A stretch of DNA of 64,000 nucleotides, from NCBI GenBank assembly GCA_003280055.1, contig QCGG01000004.1, forward strand, positions 62,001 through 126,000, written 5' to 3'. Of the stretch, positions 34,990 to 44,966 are shown piece by piece (within the stretch, counting starts at the first letter, position 1; each line of letters begins with the position of its first letter). The DNA comes from Prochlorococcus sp. AG-363-P19. Lineage in GTDB: Bacteria > Cyanobacteriota > Cyanobacteriia > PCC-6307 > Cyanobiaceae. The notes below the pieces were generated by a model that saw nothing but the letters and a program-made list of their open reading frames with translations, ran no database searches and was not told the origin of the DNA. A program made the position numbers and the translations under genes.

Positions 34990-35964
34990 ATGACAGATTC
35001 TATGCAGGTTCTTGTAGTAGGTGGAACCGGCACCCTTGGAAGGCAAATTTCCAAACGTGCAATTGATGCAGGCCATAAGGTTCGCTGCATGGTTCGTACT
35101 CCTCGCAAAGCAGCTTTTCTTCAAGAATGGGGTTGTGAGATAACCCAGGGGGATTTACTTGAGCTAGAAGGACTTGATTATTCTCTAGAAGGAGTTGATG
35201 CAGTCATTGATGCATCAACAAGCAGACCTGATGATCCCAATAGCGTATATAAAACTGATTGGGATGGAAAGTTGAATTTATTTAGAGCTTGCGAAAAGGC
35301 AAATGTAAATAGAATTGTTTTTCTATCGCTTCTAGCCGCTGAAAATTATAGAGAAGTCCCATTGATGGACATTAAATACTGTACTGAACTTTTACTTGCT
35401 AATTCCTCGTTGGACTACACCATCCTTCAAGGAGCAGCTTTTATGCAAGGTGTAATAGGTCAATTCGCAATACCAATACTTGATAGTCAAACTGTATGGA
35501 TAAGTGGATCACCCACTGAAATTGCCTATATGAACACACAAGATATTGCACGTTTTGCAGTAGCTGCCATTGCAAACAAAGAAACAATTCGAAAATCCTA
35601 TCCAGTAGTTGGTCCTAAAGCATGGAATGCTGAAAAAATAATTGAATTATGTGAAAAAGCTAGTGGCAAAAAAGCCAAAACAATTCGAGTCTCACCCTTT
35701 TTAATAGGTGTAGCTCAAAATATGGTTTCTTTTTTTGAACCCACTGTTCATGTAGCTGAGCGCCTTGCCTTCGCAGAAGTCACTGGTGGAGGCGCAAGAC
35801 TTGATGCTCCCATGGAGGAGACATACAAAACTTTTGACCTTGATCCCAATCAAACAACAACTCTTGAAAACTACATTAGCGATTATTACGCCATGATCAT
35901 CAAAAGGCTCAAAGAAATGGAAGCTGATCTGGATAAAGAAACTAAAAAGAAACTTCCCTTCTAA
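34990..35964 (+). CDS. ycf39: NAD(P)-binding protein Ycf39 (NmrA-like)
   Basis: Atypical SDR involved in early PSII assembly and chlorophyll delivery in complexes with high-light-inducible proteins. The Rossmann motif is VLVVGGTGTLGRQI (about residues 8-20), and RCMVRTPRKAAFLQEWGCEITQGDL is the conserved second block (quoted in part). LLAAENYREVPLMDIKYCTE has the active-site region with a degraded YxxxK (the tyrosine is followed by CTE), consistent with a binding rather than classic catalytic role. The first ATG gives a 4-residue longer start than the ATG at 35002. Confidence 0.9.
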   Translation: MTDSMQVLVVGGTGTLGRQISKRAIDAGHKVRCMVRTPRKAAFLQEWGCEITQGDLLELEGLDYSLEGVDAVIDASTSRPDDPNSVYKTDWDGKLNLFRACEKANVNRIVFLSLLAAENYREVPLMDIKYCTELLLANSSLDYTILQGAAFMQGVIGQFAIPILDSQTVWISGSPTEIAYMNTQDIARFAVAAIANKETIRKSYPVVGPKAWNAEKIIELCEKASGKKAKTIRVSPFLIGVAQNMVSFFEPTVHVAERLAFAEVTGGGARLDAPMEETYKTFDLDPNQTTTLENYISDYYAMIIKRLKEMEADLDKETKKKLPF

Positions 35965-36030
35965 AGACAAACCACTTGCTAAACTATAGTTTGTTTGTAC
36001 TATTAATCAATAGTCCAGGTGAATCCCTTC

Positions 36031-36246
36031 ATGTCAATAACGCAAATAAAAAACCTGAACAGGCGCTTGGAAAATCTTGCAAAAGAAGCTTCTAGAGAAT
36101 TAAATAAAGAATGCGGACATGAGCTTTGGCAAAGAATTGGTTTTGATGCTTTTGATGGATTGGAAGATCCATCAAAAAGAGCTAAGGCGAACTATTACTA
36201 TGGTCAATGGCAAACAGTAAAAGAATTACAAGAGGTTATTGGATGA
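36031..36246 (+). CDS. Hypothetical protein (71 aa)
   Basis: A small, soluble, helical protein. ATG 36031 gives MSITQIKNLNRRLENLAKEA with a ribosome-binding sequence AGGTGA just upstream; the track start is a GTG 12 bases earlier. The later part GFDAFDGLEDPSKRAKANYYYGQW has a conserved look, with aromatic residues near the end. No domain recognised. It follows ycf39 at about 65 bases. Confidence 0.65.
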   Translation: MSITQIKNLNRRLENLAKEASRELNKECGHELWQRIGFDAFDGLEDPSKRAKANYYYGQWQTVKELQEVIG

Positions 36247-36439
36247 TTCGGAATCAATTGGCAAGGTGAACTCATATTAATATGATTTTTATTTTTAGGA
36301 TCTACTGATTTTTATATTTTGTGGTTTTAAGGTTTTTATATATGCAATCAGAAACCTAGTTCTAAGTAATTTTGAACCACTAGAAAAATGTTCGCTAAGG
36401 TAAGTAAAATGGATTCATTGATCAACGAAGGTTCAAGAA

Positions 36440-36709
36440 ATGATTGAAACAGCTGGAGTTATTGAGAAAGAGCAAGGGAATGGTTTCTATCTAGTGACCC
36501 TCGAGCAACCAGAAGGACATCAATGTCTTTGTCGTGCCGCAGGGAAATTGACTAAGTTTCGGATCAAGTTACTTGCCGGGGATAAAGTCCTTGTAGAAAT
36601 AAGCCCATACGACCTGACCAGGGGAAGAATCACCTATCGAGAAAGGAATTCAGGAGGTCCTGGTGGCAGAGCCGGTGGCAATAGACCAGGCGGGCCTAGA
36701 AGAAGATAG
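36440..36709 (+). CDS. infA: Translation initiation factor IF-1-like, extended C-terminus
   Basis: An S1/OB-fold protein of 89 aa. The beginning (MIETAGVIEKEQGNGFYLVTLE) and CRAAGKLTKFRIKLLAGDKVLVEISPYDLTRGRITYR follow the IF-1 pattern exactly, with DLTRGRI(V/T)YR as the hallmark. After the usual end at about residue 70 comes a 19-residue tail rich in Gly and Arg (NSGGPGGRAGGNRPGGPRRR). Such tails occur in cyanobacterial IF-1-like proteins and may contact RNA. A canonical IF-1 of 71 aa may exist elsewhere in the genome. Confidence 0.9.
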   Translation: MIETAGVIEKEQGNGFYLVTLEQPEGHQCLCRAAGKLTKFRIKLLAGDKVLVEISPYDLTRGRITYRERNSGGPGGRAGGNRPGGPRRR

Positions 36710-36816
36710 TTAAATTCAGTCTTAAATAAAAAATCATCAAATCTCTAAATTCAAGTCCATAACCATTAAATAGCTATTAATACCTAAAAAGCTAGGGATA
36801 AGCTAAATCTTTTGAC

Positions 36817-37122
36817 TCAGATTTCCAACATTTCGTCAGCGTCATTCTGCTGATCTAGCTTTAACATAGAAAAGTTGGGAACCATCAAAGTATTACTCTC
36901 AACCAATTCAGGCTGATCTCCTACACAAGTAATCCATTCTCTAAATTCTTCGGTAACTGCATAGCTATCCTCATAATTTTCAAAGCTATCCAAAACAGCA
37001 ATTCGAGTAGTAGCCCAAAAAGTACAAACACCTACCCGCCGTTTCAGTCGATTTTTCATAATTGGTCCCCAATTGCGCCCTACATTGCTAGTTGATGAGC
37101 CAAAAAGCCAGATTTCTTCCAA
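36817..37122 (-). CDS. Hypothetical protein (101 aa)
   Basis: Not recognised. The N-terminal GSSTSNVGRNWGPIMKNRLKRRVGVCTFWATTRIAVLDSFENYEDSYAVTEEF (quoted in parts) suggests a compact alpha/beta domain with several conserved-looking tryptophans and no membrane helix. The acidic end (DQQNDADEMLEI) is flexible. It lies convergent with infA and upstream of nothing on its own strand; the helicase gene ends 45 bases to the right. Confidence 0.6.
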   Translation of the reverse strand: MEEIWLFGSSTSNVGRNWGPIMKNRLKRRVGVCTFWATTRIAVLDSFENYEDSYAVTEEFREWITCVGDQPELVESNTLMVPNFSMLKLDQQNDADEMLEI

Positions 37123-37168
37123 TTAATCACATTTTTGTCTACACATAAAGACATTAAAAGTATTAAAG

Positions 37169-38512
37169 CTACAAAAATGCTGGAAGTTCGGCACTTCTCA
37201 ACTTGATAATTGATCCAGCAGCATCTTTAACGGCCTCAAGAGGCAAAGAAACTGTTCTTCCAGATCCAACCTCTACAAAATTTTCCTGATCAGGCTTCTC
37301 TATACCCTTGATCAAATAAGGGTTTGTTATTGACCAATTACGGGCAAATTCAATCAATAAAGGGTCTGCTGGTGCAAAAACATAAGAAGGATCCCTAGGT
37401 ATTTCTTCTAAAAAAGTCCTTTCAGAGGCCATTCTGACAGCCCTAGTAATGGCTTGTAGAAATCTGCTTTTAGTAACAACAGTGCTCAAATAAGCGACAA
37501 CCCTTATTCGAGGTGCATCAAATCCCTCTGAGCACATGTCAACACTTACCAACCAATCAGATTTACCATCCTGAAAACCAGCAAGTCTTTTAGATGCATC
37601 AATTTCCTGTGAATGTATCAAATCAACTCTTGCTCCTTCCTCTTTTAGGAAATTAGCTATTGAACTTGCATGCTCAATATCCTTTGCAATAACCAATCCT
37701 GCGGCATTTGGATGGCGAGTCCTTACCTTCTGCAGATGTGATTTTGCTTTAAGCATCAAATGCAGAGCAATACTGCTCGAATCTGCAAGTTTTATTACTC
37801 TTCTAAGGTTTCTAGCTCTCCAACTCTCTCTATTTTCTGCTGACAAGAGAGAAAATTCGCTTTCATTGGTTCCTTCTCGTACATGTTGAACAAAACCATC
37901 CTGAAATCTAAATTCCAATGGCCTTACATCTCCAGACTCAATAAGCTCTTTAGGTTCTATACACAAGTCAGGTGTAATTTGTTCAACAACTTCTTCTCCT
38001 GACTTAAATAAGACCCTTTTACCAGAACAAAATGCCAGGTTATCTGCTCGAAAAGGGGTACCCGTAAGCCCTAAACGAATTTGACAATTTTGAGTTAATC
38101 CCAAAAAAGTTTTTCCCCATACTGGTCCATCTGGTTCTTCTGGACTCACCCCCAAATGATGGGCCTCATCAGCTATTGCAAGTAATCCCCCAATATTAAA
38201 TTGATTTAAATACCTAAAAAAGGATTCAAAGTTCCTGGATGCACCTTGATAGGTAACCAATACACCATCTATATCGTCATAGTGAATTGATTTTTCAAGA
38301 TCTACCTCCCAATCAATGAATTCAAGACCTAGCTGAGAAGCTGACCTTTTCCATTGATTTTTAATCGTTGTGCGATGAGAGAAGACCAAACATTTTTTAA
38401 GCCTTCCTTCCTCCTTCATCTTATGGAAACCAATAAGAGCACCAAGTGTTTTACCAGCACCAGGTCCTGCATGTACTAAGACATCATTTGCTGAGCTACT
38501 TTTGGCTAACAA
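37169..38512 (-). CDS. Superfamily II DNA/RNA helicase
   Basis: DEAD/DEAH-type helicase. Motif I AGPGAGKTLGA, motif II ADEAHH, motif III LTGTPFR, and motif VI-like QAITRAVRM are visible, with motif V in SEGFDAPRIRVV. The track start (TTG) truncates the frame. Thirty-three further codons without a stop precede it, reading AYHSFDLAVVPAKPCIKPRVWQRHLTQLLRRRL (quoted in part), which looks coding and resembles the region before motif I in such enzymes. No ATG, GTG or TTG lies there; ATT at 38611 is the likely start, giving about 480 aa. Confidence 0.88.
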   Translation of the reverse strand: MLAKSSSANDVLVHAGPGAGKTLGALIGFHKMKEEGRLKKCLVFSHRTTIKNQWKRSASQLGLEFIDWEVDLEKSIHYDDIDGVLVTYQGASRNFESFFRYLNQFNIGGLLAIADEAHHLGVSPEEPDGPVWGKTFLGLTQNCQIRLGLTGTPFRADNLAFCSGKRVLFKSGEEVVEQITPDLCIEPKELIESGDVRPLEFRFQDGFVQHVREGTNESEFSLLSAENRESWRARNLRRVIKLADSSSIALHLMLKAKSHLQKVRTRHPNAAGLVIAKDIEHASSIANFLKEEGARVDLIHSQEIDASKRLAGFQDGKSDWLVSVDMCSEGFDAPRIRVVAYLSTVVTKSRFLQAITRAVRMASERTFLEEIPRDPSYVFAPADPLLIEFARNWSITNPYLIKGIEKPDQENFVEVGSGRTVSLPLEAVKDAAGSIIKLRSAELPAFL

Positions 38513-38875
38513 GCGGCGACGCAGAAGTTGTGTGAGATGTCGCTGCCAAACTCTTGGTTTAATACAGGGCTTAGCAGGAACAACTGCTAGGTCGAATGAA
38601 TGATATGCAATGAGACCAAAGGGTTAGTTAAGCCTTTCTAACTATTATTTTTTAAAATTGCATCCCTTTAAATTCAATTGATCTATGGATTCTTATTTTT
38701 AATTCCGATTCCAAGGTAGTGAAATCAATAATGTTCAAAAGAAAATTGACTTTTATTCGAAATCTATCGTTTAGGAATTGAATTAAAAAAACTCTTACTT
38801 AGCGTTTAATTAATATTTTATATATGGTTAAAGGTGCAAAAATTTAAATTTAAATACACCCAGAGATCTAATTTC

Positions 38876-39454
38876 CTAAAGGGCTTCACTGTGATTGACT
38901 AAAAGACGTTCAACTTCCTCTAATCCTTCACTTGCAGCTTTTCGAGCTGTTTCAAAATTTCCATCTGAATCATTAAGCAATCCGTTTGCTACTCGATCTA
39001 GCAAATCCTCTCTTTGACTTTGGAGAATTACTACTAATTCATCCTCAACAAGCTTTTTAACGGCTTTTACACGTAGGGAGTCTTCAGATGCTTCATCAAA
39101 AGTTCCTTGTACCAGCTCTTGTATGAAGAGTCTGTGTACCTCACTGCTTCGAAGAAAACTCTCTGTGGCATTGATAATCCCCTCCACTAAGGCTTCATCT
39201 GGTTCGGAACCTTCTTGATTGAATTTGAATTCCCAATCTAGATGACGTCTTTGCCAACCTGAGGAATGCAGGCTTGGCATCACGGTCTGAGAAAAAGTAT
39301 CAATCGACATTTCATAAATTCTTTCTGCAAGCCTTTCACACCATTCTCGGCCATGACCTTGAAGGTTAGTTTTCATAGTTACTCGATCGACCGCATGACC
39401 TCCGTGATGGCTATGACAAACACCATCTGGACATTCAATAGCTTTCAGTCCCAT
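38876..39454 (-). CDS. Conserved hypothetical protein with His-rich start
   Basis: A 192-aa soluble protein. The N-terminus carries CPDGVCHSHHGGHAVDRV, five histidines and two cysteines within about 15 residues, which could bind a metal ion. The remainder is helical and acidic with no known catalytic motif. I believe it is found in many marine picocyanobacteria, but cannot name the family. It faces the helicase gene across a gap of about 260 bases in which no ORF was found, and is divergent from pntA. Confidence 0.65.
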   Translation of the reverse strand: MGLKAIECPDGVCHSHHGGHAVDRVTMKTNLQGHGREWCERLAERIYEMSIDTFSQTVMPSLHSSGWQRRHLDWEFKFNQEGSEPDEALVEGIINATESFLRSSEVHRLFIQELVQGTFDEASEDSLRVKAVKKLVEDELVVILQSQREDLLDRVANGLLNDSDGNFETARKAASEGLEEVERLLVNHSEAL

Positions 39455-39579
39455 AAAACAAAAAATGATTTCCTACTATTTAATAGCTAAAAGATTGAAC
39501 TCTGGAAACGTTCATGTGAAAACTTCCCTGAATTGGCTCATGAACTCTTAGTCTCGATTATTAAATGGAATTTCTCTAG

Positions 39580-40713
39580 GTGAGAATACTAATCCCTTCA
39601 GAAACTGCTTCTGGCGAAACACGAGTTGCTGCAACACCAGAAACTACAAAAAAATTTTTAGAGCTGGGATGCACTGTTCTTCTAGAAGAAAATGCAGGAA
39701 AATTATCAGGGTTCCCAGATAAAGCATATGAAAATGCTGGAGCTGAAATCATCTCTAGCAATGATGCTCAGCTCTGGAGAAGTGCAGATGTTTTGCTTTG
39801 TGTTCAATCTCCAATCAAAGGCTCGCTATCAAAACTTTCTACTAGTTGTGTAATGGTGGGCCTACTATCACCTTATGGGAACCAAGAGTTATTTGAAAAT
39901 CTTAGGTCGTTCAAACTTTCAGCTTTAGCACTTGAACTACTTCCAAGAATCAGTAGAGCTCAGTCTGCAGATGCCCTTTCTTCGCAAGCAAATCTTGCTG
40001 GATACAAAGCTGTACTAATCGGGGCTTCAAATCTTGATAGGTATATGCCCATGCTTATGACAGCGGCAGGGACTGTTCAACCTGCAAAGGTTGTAATACT
40101 AGGAGCGGGAGTTGCTGGTCTTCAAGCTGTTGCCACAGCGAAAAGACTAGGAGCAGTCGTTTTTGTTAGCGATATAAGACCTGCTGTAAAGGAACAAGTC
40201 GAATCACTCGGAGCCCGTTTCATTGATCCACCGGAAATTGATCAAACGCCTTCCGAAAATATGGTTTATGCAAAGCAGGCTTCAGAGCAGTTTCTAAAAG
40301 CCCAACGCCAGAAATTGTCAGATCAATTATCAGAAGCTGACTTAGCAATCTGCACAGCACAAGTACCTGGGAAAAAAGCCCCAAGACTAATCAATGAGGA
40401 AATGCTGGAGAGGATGAGACCAGGTTCGGTGGTAGTTGATCTCGCCGTCCAACAGGGTGGAAATTGTGCTGGTACTATTGCCGGCCAGACTGTCAACAGA
40501 AATGGAGTAATGCTAATTGGAGCATCTAACTTGCCTTGTAGTGTTCCCAACCATGCAAGTACGCTTTACTCAAGAAATCTTCTATCTCTTTTAGGGCCAA
40601 TGATTAATGAAGGGCAACTTGACTTAAACACTGAGGATGAGCTTATTGACGCCTCACTAATTTGCCTAGAGGGTGAAATTCGTTGCCCAAATTCATTATT
40701 AGAGGGGGCTTAA
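39580..40713 (+). CDS. pntA1: NAD(P) transhydrogenase alpha subunit, part 1 (NAD-binding domain)
   Basis: Soluble NAD(H)-binding domain of the proton-pumping pyridine nucleotide transhydrogenase. In this organism the alpha subunit is split: this 377-aa protein holds the alanine-dehydrogenase-like Rossmann domain, with GASNLDRYMPMLMTAAGTVQPAKVVILGAGVAGLQAV (quoted in part) and RPAVKEQVESLGA. The GTG start (39580) precedes a good RILIPSETASGETRVAATP N-terminus. The membrane part follows as a separate gene six bases after its stop. Confidence 0.95.
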   Translation: MRILIPSETASGETRVAATPETTKKFLELGCTVLLEENAGKLSGFPDKAYENAGAEIISSNDAQLWRSADVLLCVQSPIKGSLSKLSTSCVMVGLLSPYGNQELFENLRSFKLSALALELLPRISRAQSADALSSQANLAGYKAVLIGASNLDRYMPMLMTAAGTVQPAKVVILGAGVAGLQAVATAKRLGAVVFVSDIRPAVKEQVESLGARFIDPPEIDQTPSENMVYAKQASEQFLKAQRQKLSDQLSEADLAICTAQVPGKKAPRLINEEMLERMRPGSVVVDLAVQQGGNCAGTIAGQTVNRNGVMLIGASNLPCSVPNHASTLYSRNLLSLLGPMINEGQLDLNTEDELIDASLICLEGEIRCPNSLLEGA

Positions 40714-40718
40714 CCAAA

Positions 40719-41024
40719 ATGTCTTTTTTAAGTGAAGCTCTTTGGGTACTTCTATTAGGAAGTCTGCTTGGCCTAGAGCTAATAGGAAAAGTTCCACCAA
40801 CATTACATACTCCTTTAATGAGTGGAGCAAATGCAATCTCAGGAATAACAATTATTGCTGCACTTACTTTAGTAATAAAGGCAGGAAATCAAATGCCACT
40901 CCAAATCATTGGATCTGTAGCACTTGGCTTTGCCCTTTTTAATGTAATAGGTGGTTTTCTTGTCACAGATAGAATGCTCGCAATGTTCAGCAGAAAATCA
41001 AATCGCAGGGGGAGTAAGAAATGA
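40719..41024 (+). CDS. pntA2: NAD(P) transhydrogenase alpha subunit, part 2 (membrane domain)
   Basis: A 101-aa membrane protein with four helices, corresponding to the C-terminal membrane portion of PntA. Signature HTPLMSGANAISGITIIAAL is conserved. ATG 40719 is preferred over the track start, which lies in the preceding gene. It overlaps pntB by ATGA. Confidence 0.93.
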   Translation: MSFLSEALWVLLLGSLLGLELIGKVPPTLHTPLMSGANAISGITIIAALTLVIKAGNQMPLQIIGSVALGFALFNVIGGFLVTDRMLAMFSRKSNRRGSKK

Positions 41025-42463
41025 TTGTTAATGGAGAATTAATTAAGTATGCAATTGACTTAATAGCAGTCCTTCTTCTCTCTTTAGGTATAAAGGGTCT
41101 ATCAAAAGTTCGCACGGCCAGAGAGGCAAATCGTCTTGCATCAATAGCTATTGGATTATCAATTATTGGAGTATTTACAATATCATTTGCGAACAAGGAG
41201 ATCTCAAATTCTTCGTTGGTGTGGATATCAATTGGTGCTGCAATAGGAGGACTCTTTGGAATAATTACAGCTAAAAAAGTACCAATGACAGCAATGCCGG
41301 AAACAGTTGCTTTATTCAATGGTTGTGGAGGGATGTCATCTCTTTTAGTTGCTCTAGGTGTTACATTGTTTCCAATAGATAATCCCAATAATAATTTTAC
41401 AAGTGAAATAGTAGAGAATCTATCGATAATCACTTCTATATTTGTTGGCTCAGTTACATTTAGTGGCTCTATAGTAGCAATGGCTAAATTGCAGGGATGG
41501 CTATCAACTCCAAAGTGGACTCAAAGCAAATTTCGTCATCTAATTAATATTTTTCTTGCCGTTATATCTTTAATTGCAGCTATTGAAATCGCAAGAAATG
41601 GAAGCAACGCTATTTGGCTACTTGTTTTTGGGTCAACCTTTTTAGGTGTGGGTGTGACTTTATCTATAGGCGGGGCTGACATGCCGGTTGTGATATCTCT
41701 ATTGAATAGTTATTCAGGAGTAGCTGCCGCAGCAGCAGGTTTTGTTGTAGGAAGCCAACTCTTAATAGTTGCTGGTGCAATGGTTGGCGCTGCAGGATTA
41801 ATTCTCACACAGGTAATGTGCGACGGAATGAATAGATCTCTTATTTCAGTACTTTTTGGTGGAACCCTGGGTTCAACTTCAACATCTAGTGATTCTTCGG
41901 GAGGCGAATACTCGAATATCACAAGCTGCAGCGTTGAAGAATGTGCCTTAACCCTTGAAGCTGCTGAAAGAGTAATTATCGTTCCTGGTTATGGGCTTGC
42001 AGTAGCTCAAGCCCAACATACCTTGCGTGAAGTCACCAGAGCGATGGAAGCTGGTGGCATTGACGTCAAGTATGCAATTCACCCAGTAGCTGGTCGGATG
42101 CCAGGGCATATGAATGTGCTATTAGCAGAAGCTGATATCCCTTATGAACAGTTAAAGGAAATGGATGTAATTAATCCTGATTTTCCAGCTACCGATGTTG
42201 TTTTAGTTTTAGGTGCAAATGATGTTGTTAATCCACAAGCAAAAACCGACACAAACTCGCCACTTTATGGGATGCCAGTACTCGATGTTCAAGAAGCAAG
42301 AACTGTTTTTGTAATCAAACGAGGTATGAGTGCTGGTTACTCGGGTATAAAGAATGACCTGTTTGATCTTCCAAATACCTCTATGGTCTTTGGAGATGCA
42401 AAAAAAGTACTTGGAGACCTTCTTGTAGAGCTAAAAGAACTTGGAATTGGCAGCAAAAATTAA
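41021..42463 (+). CDS. pntB: NAD(P) transhydrogenase beta subunit
   Basis: PntB couples proton movement across the membrane to hydride transfer between NADH and NADP+. The 480-aa protein has about nine membrane helices, then a soluble NADP-binding domain beginning near ITSCSVEECALTLEAAERVIIVPGYGLAVAQAQH (quoted in part) and including GRMPGHMNVLLAEADIPY and VLGANDVVNPQA. The order is standard. It forms a three-gene operon with pntA1 and pntA2 and overlaps the next hydrolase gene by 23 bases. Convergent pairing is absent, so the hydrolase is probably read from the same transcript. Confidence 0.96.
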   Translation: MIVNGELIKYAIDLIAVLLLSLGIKGLSKVRTAREANRLASIAIGLSIIGVFTISFANKEISNSSLVWISIGAAIGGLFGIITAKKVPMTAMPETVALFNGCGGMSSLLVALGVTLFPIDNPNNNFTSEIVENLSIITSIFVGSVTFSGSIVAMAKLQGWLSTPKWTQSKFRHLINIFLAVISLIAAIEIARNGSNAIWLLVFGSTFLGVGVTLSIGGADMPVVISLLNSYSGVAAAAAGFVVGSQLLIVAGAMVGAAGLILTQVMCDGMNRSLISVLFGGTLGSTSTSSDSSGGEYSNITSCSVEECALTLEAAERVIIVPGYGLAVAQAQHTLREVTRAMEAGGIDVKYAIHPVAGRMPGHMNVLLAEADIPYEQLKEMDVINPDFPATDVVLVLGANDVVNPQAKTDTNSPLYGMPVLDVQEARTVFVIKRGMSAGYSGIKNDLFDLPNTSMVFGDAKKVLGDLLVELKELGIGSKN

Positions 42464-43574
42464 TCGGCTATCTGAGCTTGAGCTCAGAAGGCTTCTTTAT
42501 ATCGACGAATTTAAGCAAAGGTTCCCATGGATAGGTGGTGACCTTCAAACACTAAGAGATACTTTCATTAGAGAAGAATTACAAACGGATTCTGGAAAAA
42601 GAATAGAAATCTCTATTCCTCAAATGCCTAACAAAAAAGGAGGGTCAGGGAAATTGCTAGCGTTACTTGATCTACCTAAAAAAGAAACAGGTATAAAAGC
42701 TTTAGTCATACTTATTCATGGGCTTGGAGGATCAACTAAAAGACAGGGCTTAAGGAGAATGGGGCTTACACTACAAAACTCAGGATTTGCAGTACTAAGA
42801 TTAAACCTTAGGGGTGCAGATCCAGGAAGAAAACTTGCACCGGGTTCATATGCAGCAGAATGCAATAGTGATATTGAACCCGTTTTAGAAAAAGCAAGAC
42901 AACTTTGCCAAGAGCTTAGTAAATATAATCTAACCAAGAACAACCCTTTACCTTTGTTTGGAGCAGGCATATCACTTGGAGGTACAATACTATTAAACAT
43001 TTGTCTTAAAAATAATGATTTTTTACCAGTGCAATCTCTAGATGGATTAATTTGCACAAGTAGTCCTCTTGACCTGTCAGAATGCAGCAAATCTATTGAA
43101 AGATCAAGAAACAAATTTTACCAGAATTGGCTTTTAAATCGACTTCTTAAACAAACACTTGCTGACAAAACTGGCCTTGGCACCGGAGAAGAAAAAAGGC
43201 TCACAAATGAATTCAACTCAAAAGTCTCTAACCGGTCCATAAGATTATTTGATTCCATAATCACAGCTCCAAGATGGGGTTATGCGGATGTTGAGGATTA
43301 TTATAAGAAGGCATCGCCAATTAACAACTTAATCAAAAAAGATATAATTCTTCCACCTACTTTGATTTTGCAAGCAGAAGATGATCCATGGGTCCCTTGT
43401 GAATCAGCAAAATTGTTAGATTTACATAATCGACATAATATAAATAATTCCCTAAATATATTAATCAGTAAGAATGGAGGTCACAATGGCTTTCACGGAA
43501 TAAATGGATGTTGGGGCGACCAAGTTGTCAAGAATTGGTTCGATTTATTATTAAATGAATACATTAAAAATTAA
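42441..43574 (+). CDS. Alpha/beta hydrolase, YheT family
   Basis: A 377-aa hydrolase with VILIHGLGGSTKRQGLRRMG, nucleophile in GAGISLGGTILLN, and acid LQAEDDPWVP and histidine NGGHNGFHG near the end. This combination fits the YheT/COG0429 group of unknown substrate. A TTG start at 42441 is inferred, within the last codons of pntB; a second TTG (42447) is possible. The 23-base overlap points to coupling. Activity is expected but the natural substrate is unknown. Confidence 0.87.
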   Translation: MELAAKINRLSELELRRLLYIDEFKQRFPWIGGDLQTLRDTFIREELQTDSGKRIEISIPQMPNKKGGSGKLLALLDLPKKETGIKALVILIHGLGGSTKRQGLRRMGLTLQNSGFAVLRLNLRGADPGRKLAPGSYAAECNSDIEPVLEKARQLCQELSKYNLTKNNPLPLFGAGISLGGTILLNICLKNNDFLPVQSLDGLICTSSPLDLSECSKSIERSRNKFYQNWLLNRLLKQTLADKTGLGTGEEKRLTNEFNSKVSNRSIRLFDSIITAPRWGYADVEDYYKKASPINNLIKKDIILPPTLILQAEDDPWVPCESAKLLDLHNRHNINNSLNILISKNGGHNGFHGINGCWGDQVVKNWFDLLLNEYIKN

Positions 43575-43629
43575 TACCTTAAATTTGTTTATTATGGTTT
43601 ATCGTCAATATCAAAGATTTACCAATGTT

Positions 43630-44871
43630 TTAAGATGCTGAGATTCTAGTTTTGCCCTTACAACTAAATTCGCGAACTGCTATACGCGCCCATTGATCTA
43701 GGTTTAAAACATCTGATAATTTAGGTTCTTTTATTAATTCATTTTTGTGAAGGTCACAAACAGATTCGATTAGCTTTGGGATATCAAGAAAGTGTATCTT
43801 CTCTTCAAGAAATTGAGCTACTGCTTCCTCATTCGCTGCGTTTAATACTGCAGGCATTGTCCCTCCTATACAGCCGGCTTCGAAGGCAAGGTTCATACAA
43901 GGATATTTCTCAGTATCTGGAGACTTGAAAGACAATTGTCCGACCTCTGCAAGATTTAACCGTCTCCAAGGAGTTTCAAACCTGGAAGGCCAACTCATGC
44001 AATAAAGGATTGGCAATTTCATATCAGGCCAACCCAATTGAGCCAAAACAGAAGTATCAGAAAGTTCAATCATCGAATGGATGATGCTCTGAGGATGAAT
44101 AACAATTTCTATATGGTCATAATCAATCCCAAAAAGATAATGTGCTTCAATTACTTCTAGCCCCTTGTTCATAAGGGTTGCAGAATCAACTGTGATTTTT
44201 CGTCCCATGCTCCAATTGGGGTGACTAGTGGCATCAGAGACAGTTGCTTTCTCAAGATCTTGAATTGACCAATCGCGAAATGCCCCTCCTGATGCTGTTA
44301 ATTGGATTCTCCTTAAACCTGGTGTTGGAAGACCTGTAGAAAGTCGTGCGTTTTCCGCCCAAGGAGTACCTTGAAGGCATTGAAATATTGCTGAGTGCTC
44401 TGAATCGGCTGGTAACAATCGGCTCCCACTTTTCTTTAATTCAGGCAATACAACTGGTCCAGCGGCAATAAGTGTTTCCTTATTCGCTAATGCAAGGTCC
44501 TTACCAGCCCTTATTGCTGCAATGGTCGGCAAAAGACCTGCACATCCAACTATTCCCGTTACTACTAGATCTGCATGATCCCACGAAGCTACTATTTCAA
44601 GACCTTCAGGTCCTCCAAATATTTGTGGCAATTTGAAGGAAGGGTCAGCAGTAGATAGAACCCCTAGTCTCTCTCTCATTTCTGGCAAGAGAGTTTCATC
44701 TGCCAAAGCAATAGCTTCAGGTTGATGTTTACTTATTTGATCCAAAAAAAGAGTTAGGTTCCTCCCTGCACTCAAGGCAACAACTCTGAACTGTTCAGGG
44801 AACTCTTCGACAATCTCAAGTGTTTGGGTCCCAATCGATCCTGTGGACCCTAAAACTGTTATAGCTTTCAA
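43630..44871 (-). CDS. dxr: 1-deoxy-D-xylulose-5-phosphate reductoisomerase
   Basis: Second step of the MEP pathway, converting DXP to MEP with NADPH. The 413-aa protein starts [21 protein letters not shown] with the NADPH-binding GSTGSIG, continues [18 protein letters not shown], then [16 protein letters not shown] holding metal and substrate ligands, and [15 protein letters not shown]. The order and length are normal. Dxs is encoded in the same window. The gene is divergent from the NSS transporter (95 bases). Confidence 0.97.
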   Translation of the reverse strand: MKAITVLGSTGSIGTQTLEIVEEFPEQFRVVALSAGRNLTLFLDQISKHQPEAIALADETLLPEMRERLGVLSTADPSFKLPQIFGGPEGLEIVASWDHADLVVTGIVGCAGLLPTIAAIRAGKDLALANKETLIAAGPVVLPELKKSGSRLLPADSEHSAIFQCLQGTPWAENARLSTGLPTPGLRRIQLTASGGAFRDWSIQDLEKATVSDATSHPNWSMGRKITVDSATLMNKGLEVIEAHYLFGIDYDHIEIVIHPQSIIHSMIELSDTSVLAQLGWPDMKLPILYCMSWPSRFETPWRRLNLAEVGQLSFKSPDTEKYPCMNLAFEAGCIGGTMPAVLNAANEEAVAQFLEEKIHFLDIPKLIESVCDLHKNELIKEPKLSDVLNLDQWARIAVREFSCKGKTRISAS

Positions 44872-44966
44872 ATTCTTCGAGCAAGTAACACTAGTCTCAC
44901 ATCACAAGGTTTAATCTCGGAAGATTAAACTCCACCTCAGGCTGGGGGCAAAGAAAGGTTTATTTA

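Noticed and set aside
36281-36292. CATATTAATATG palindrome
   Set aside because: A 12-base AT-rich palindrome is expected by chance in this AT-rich DNA.
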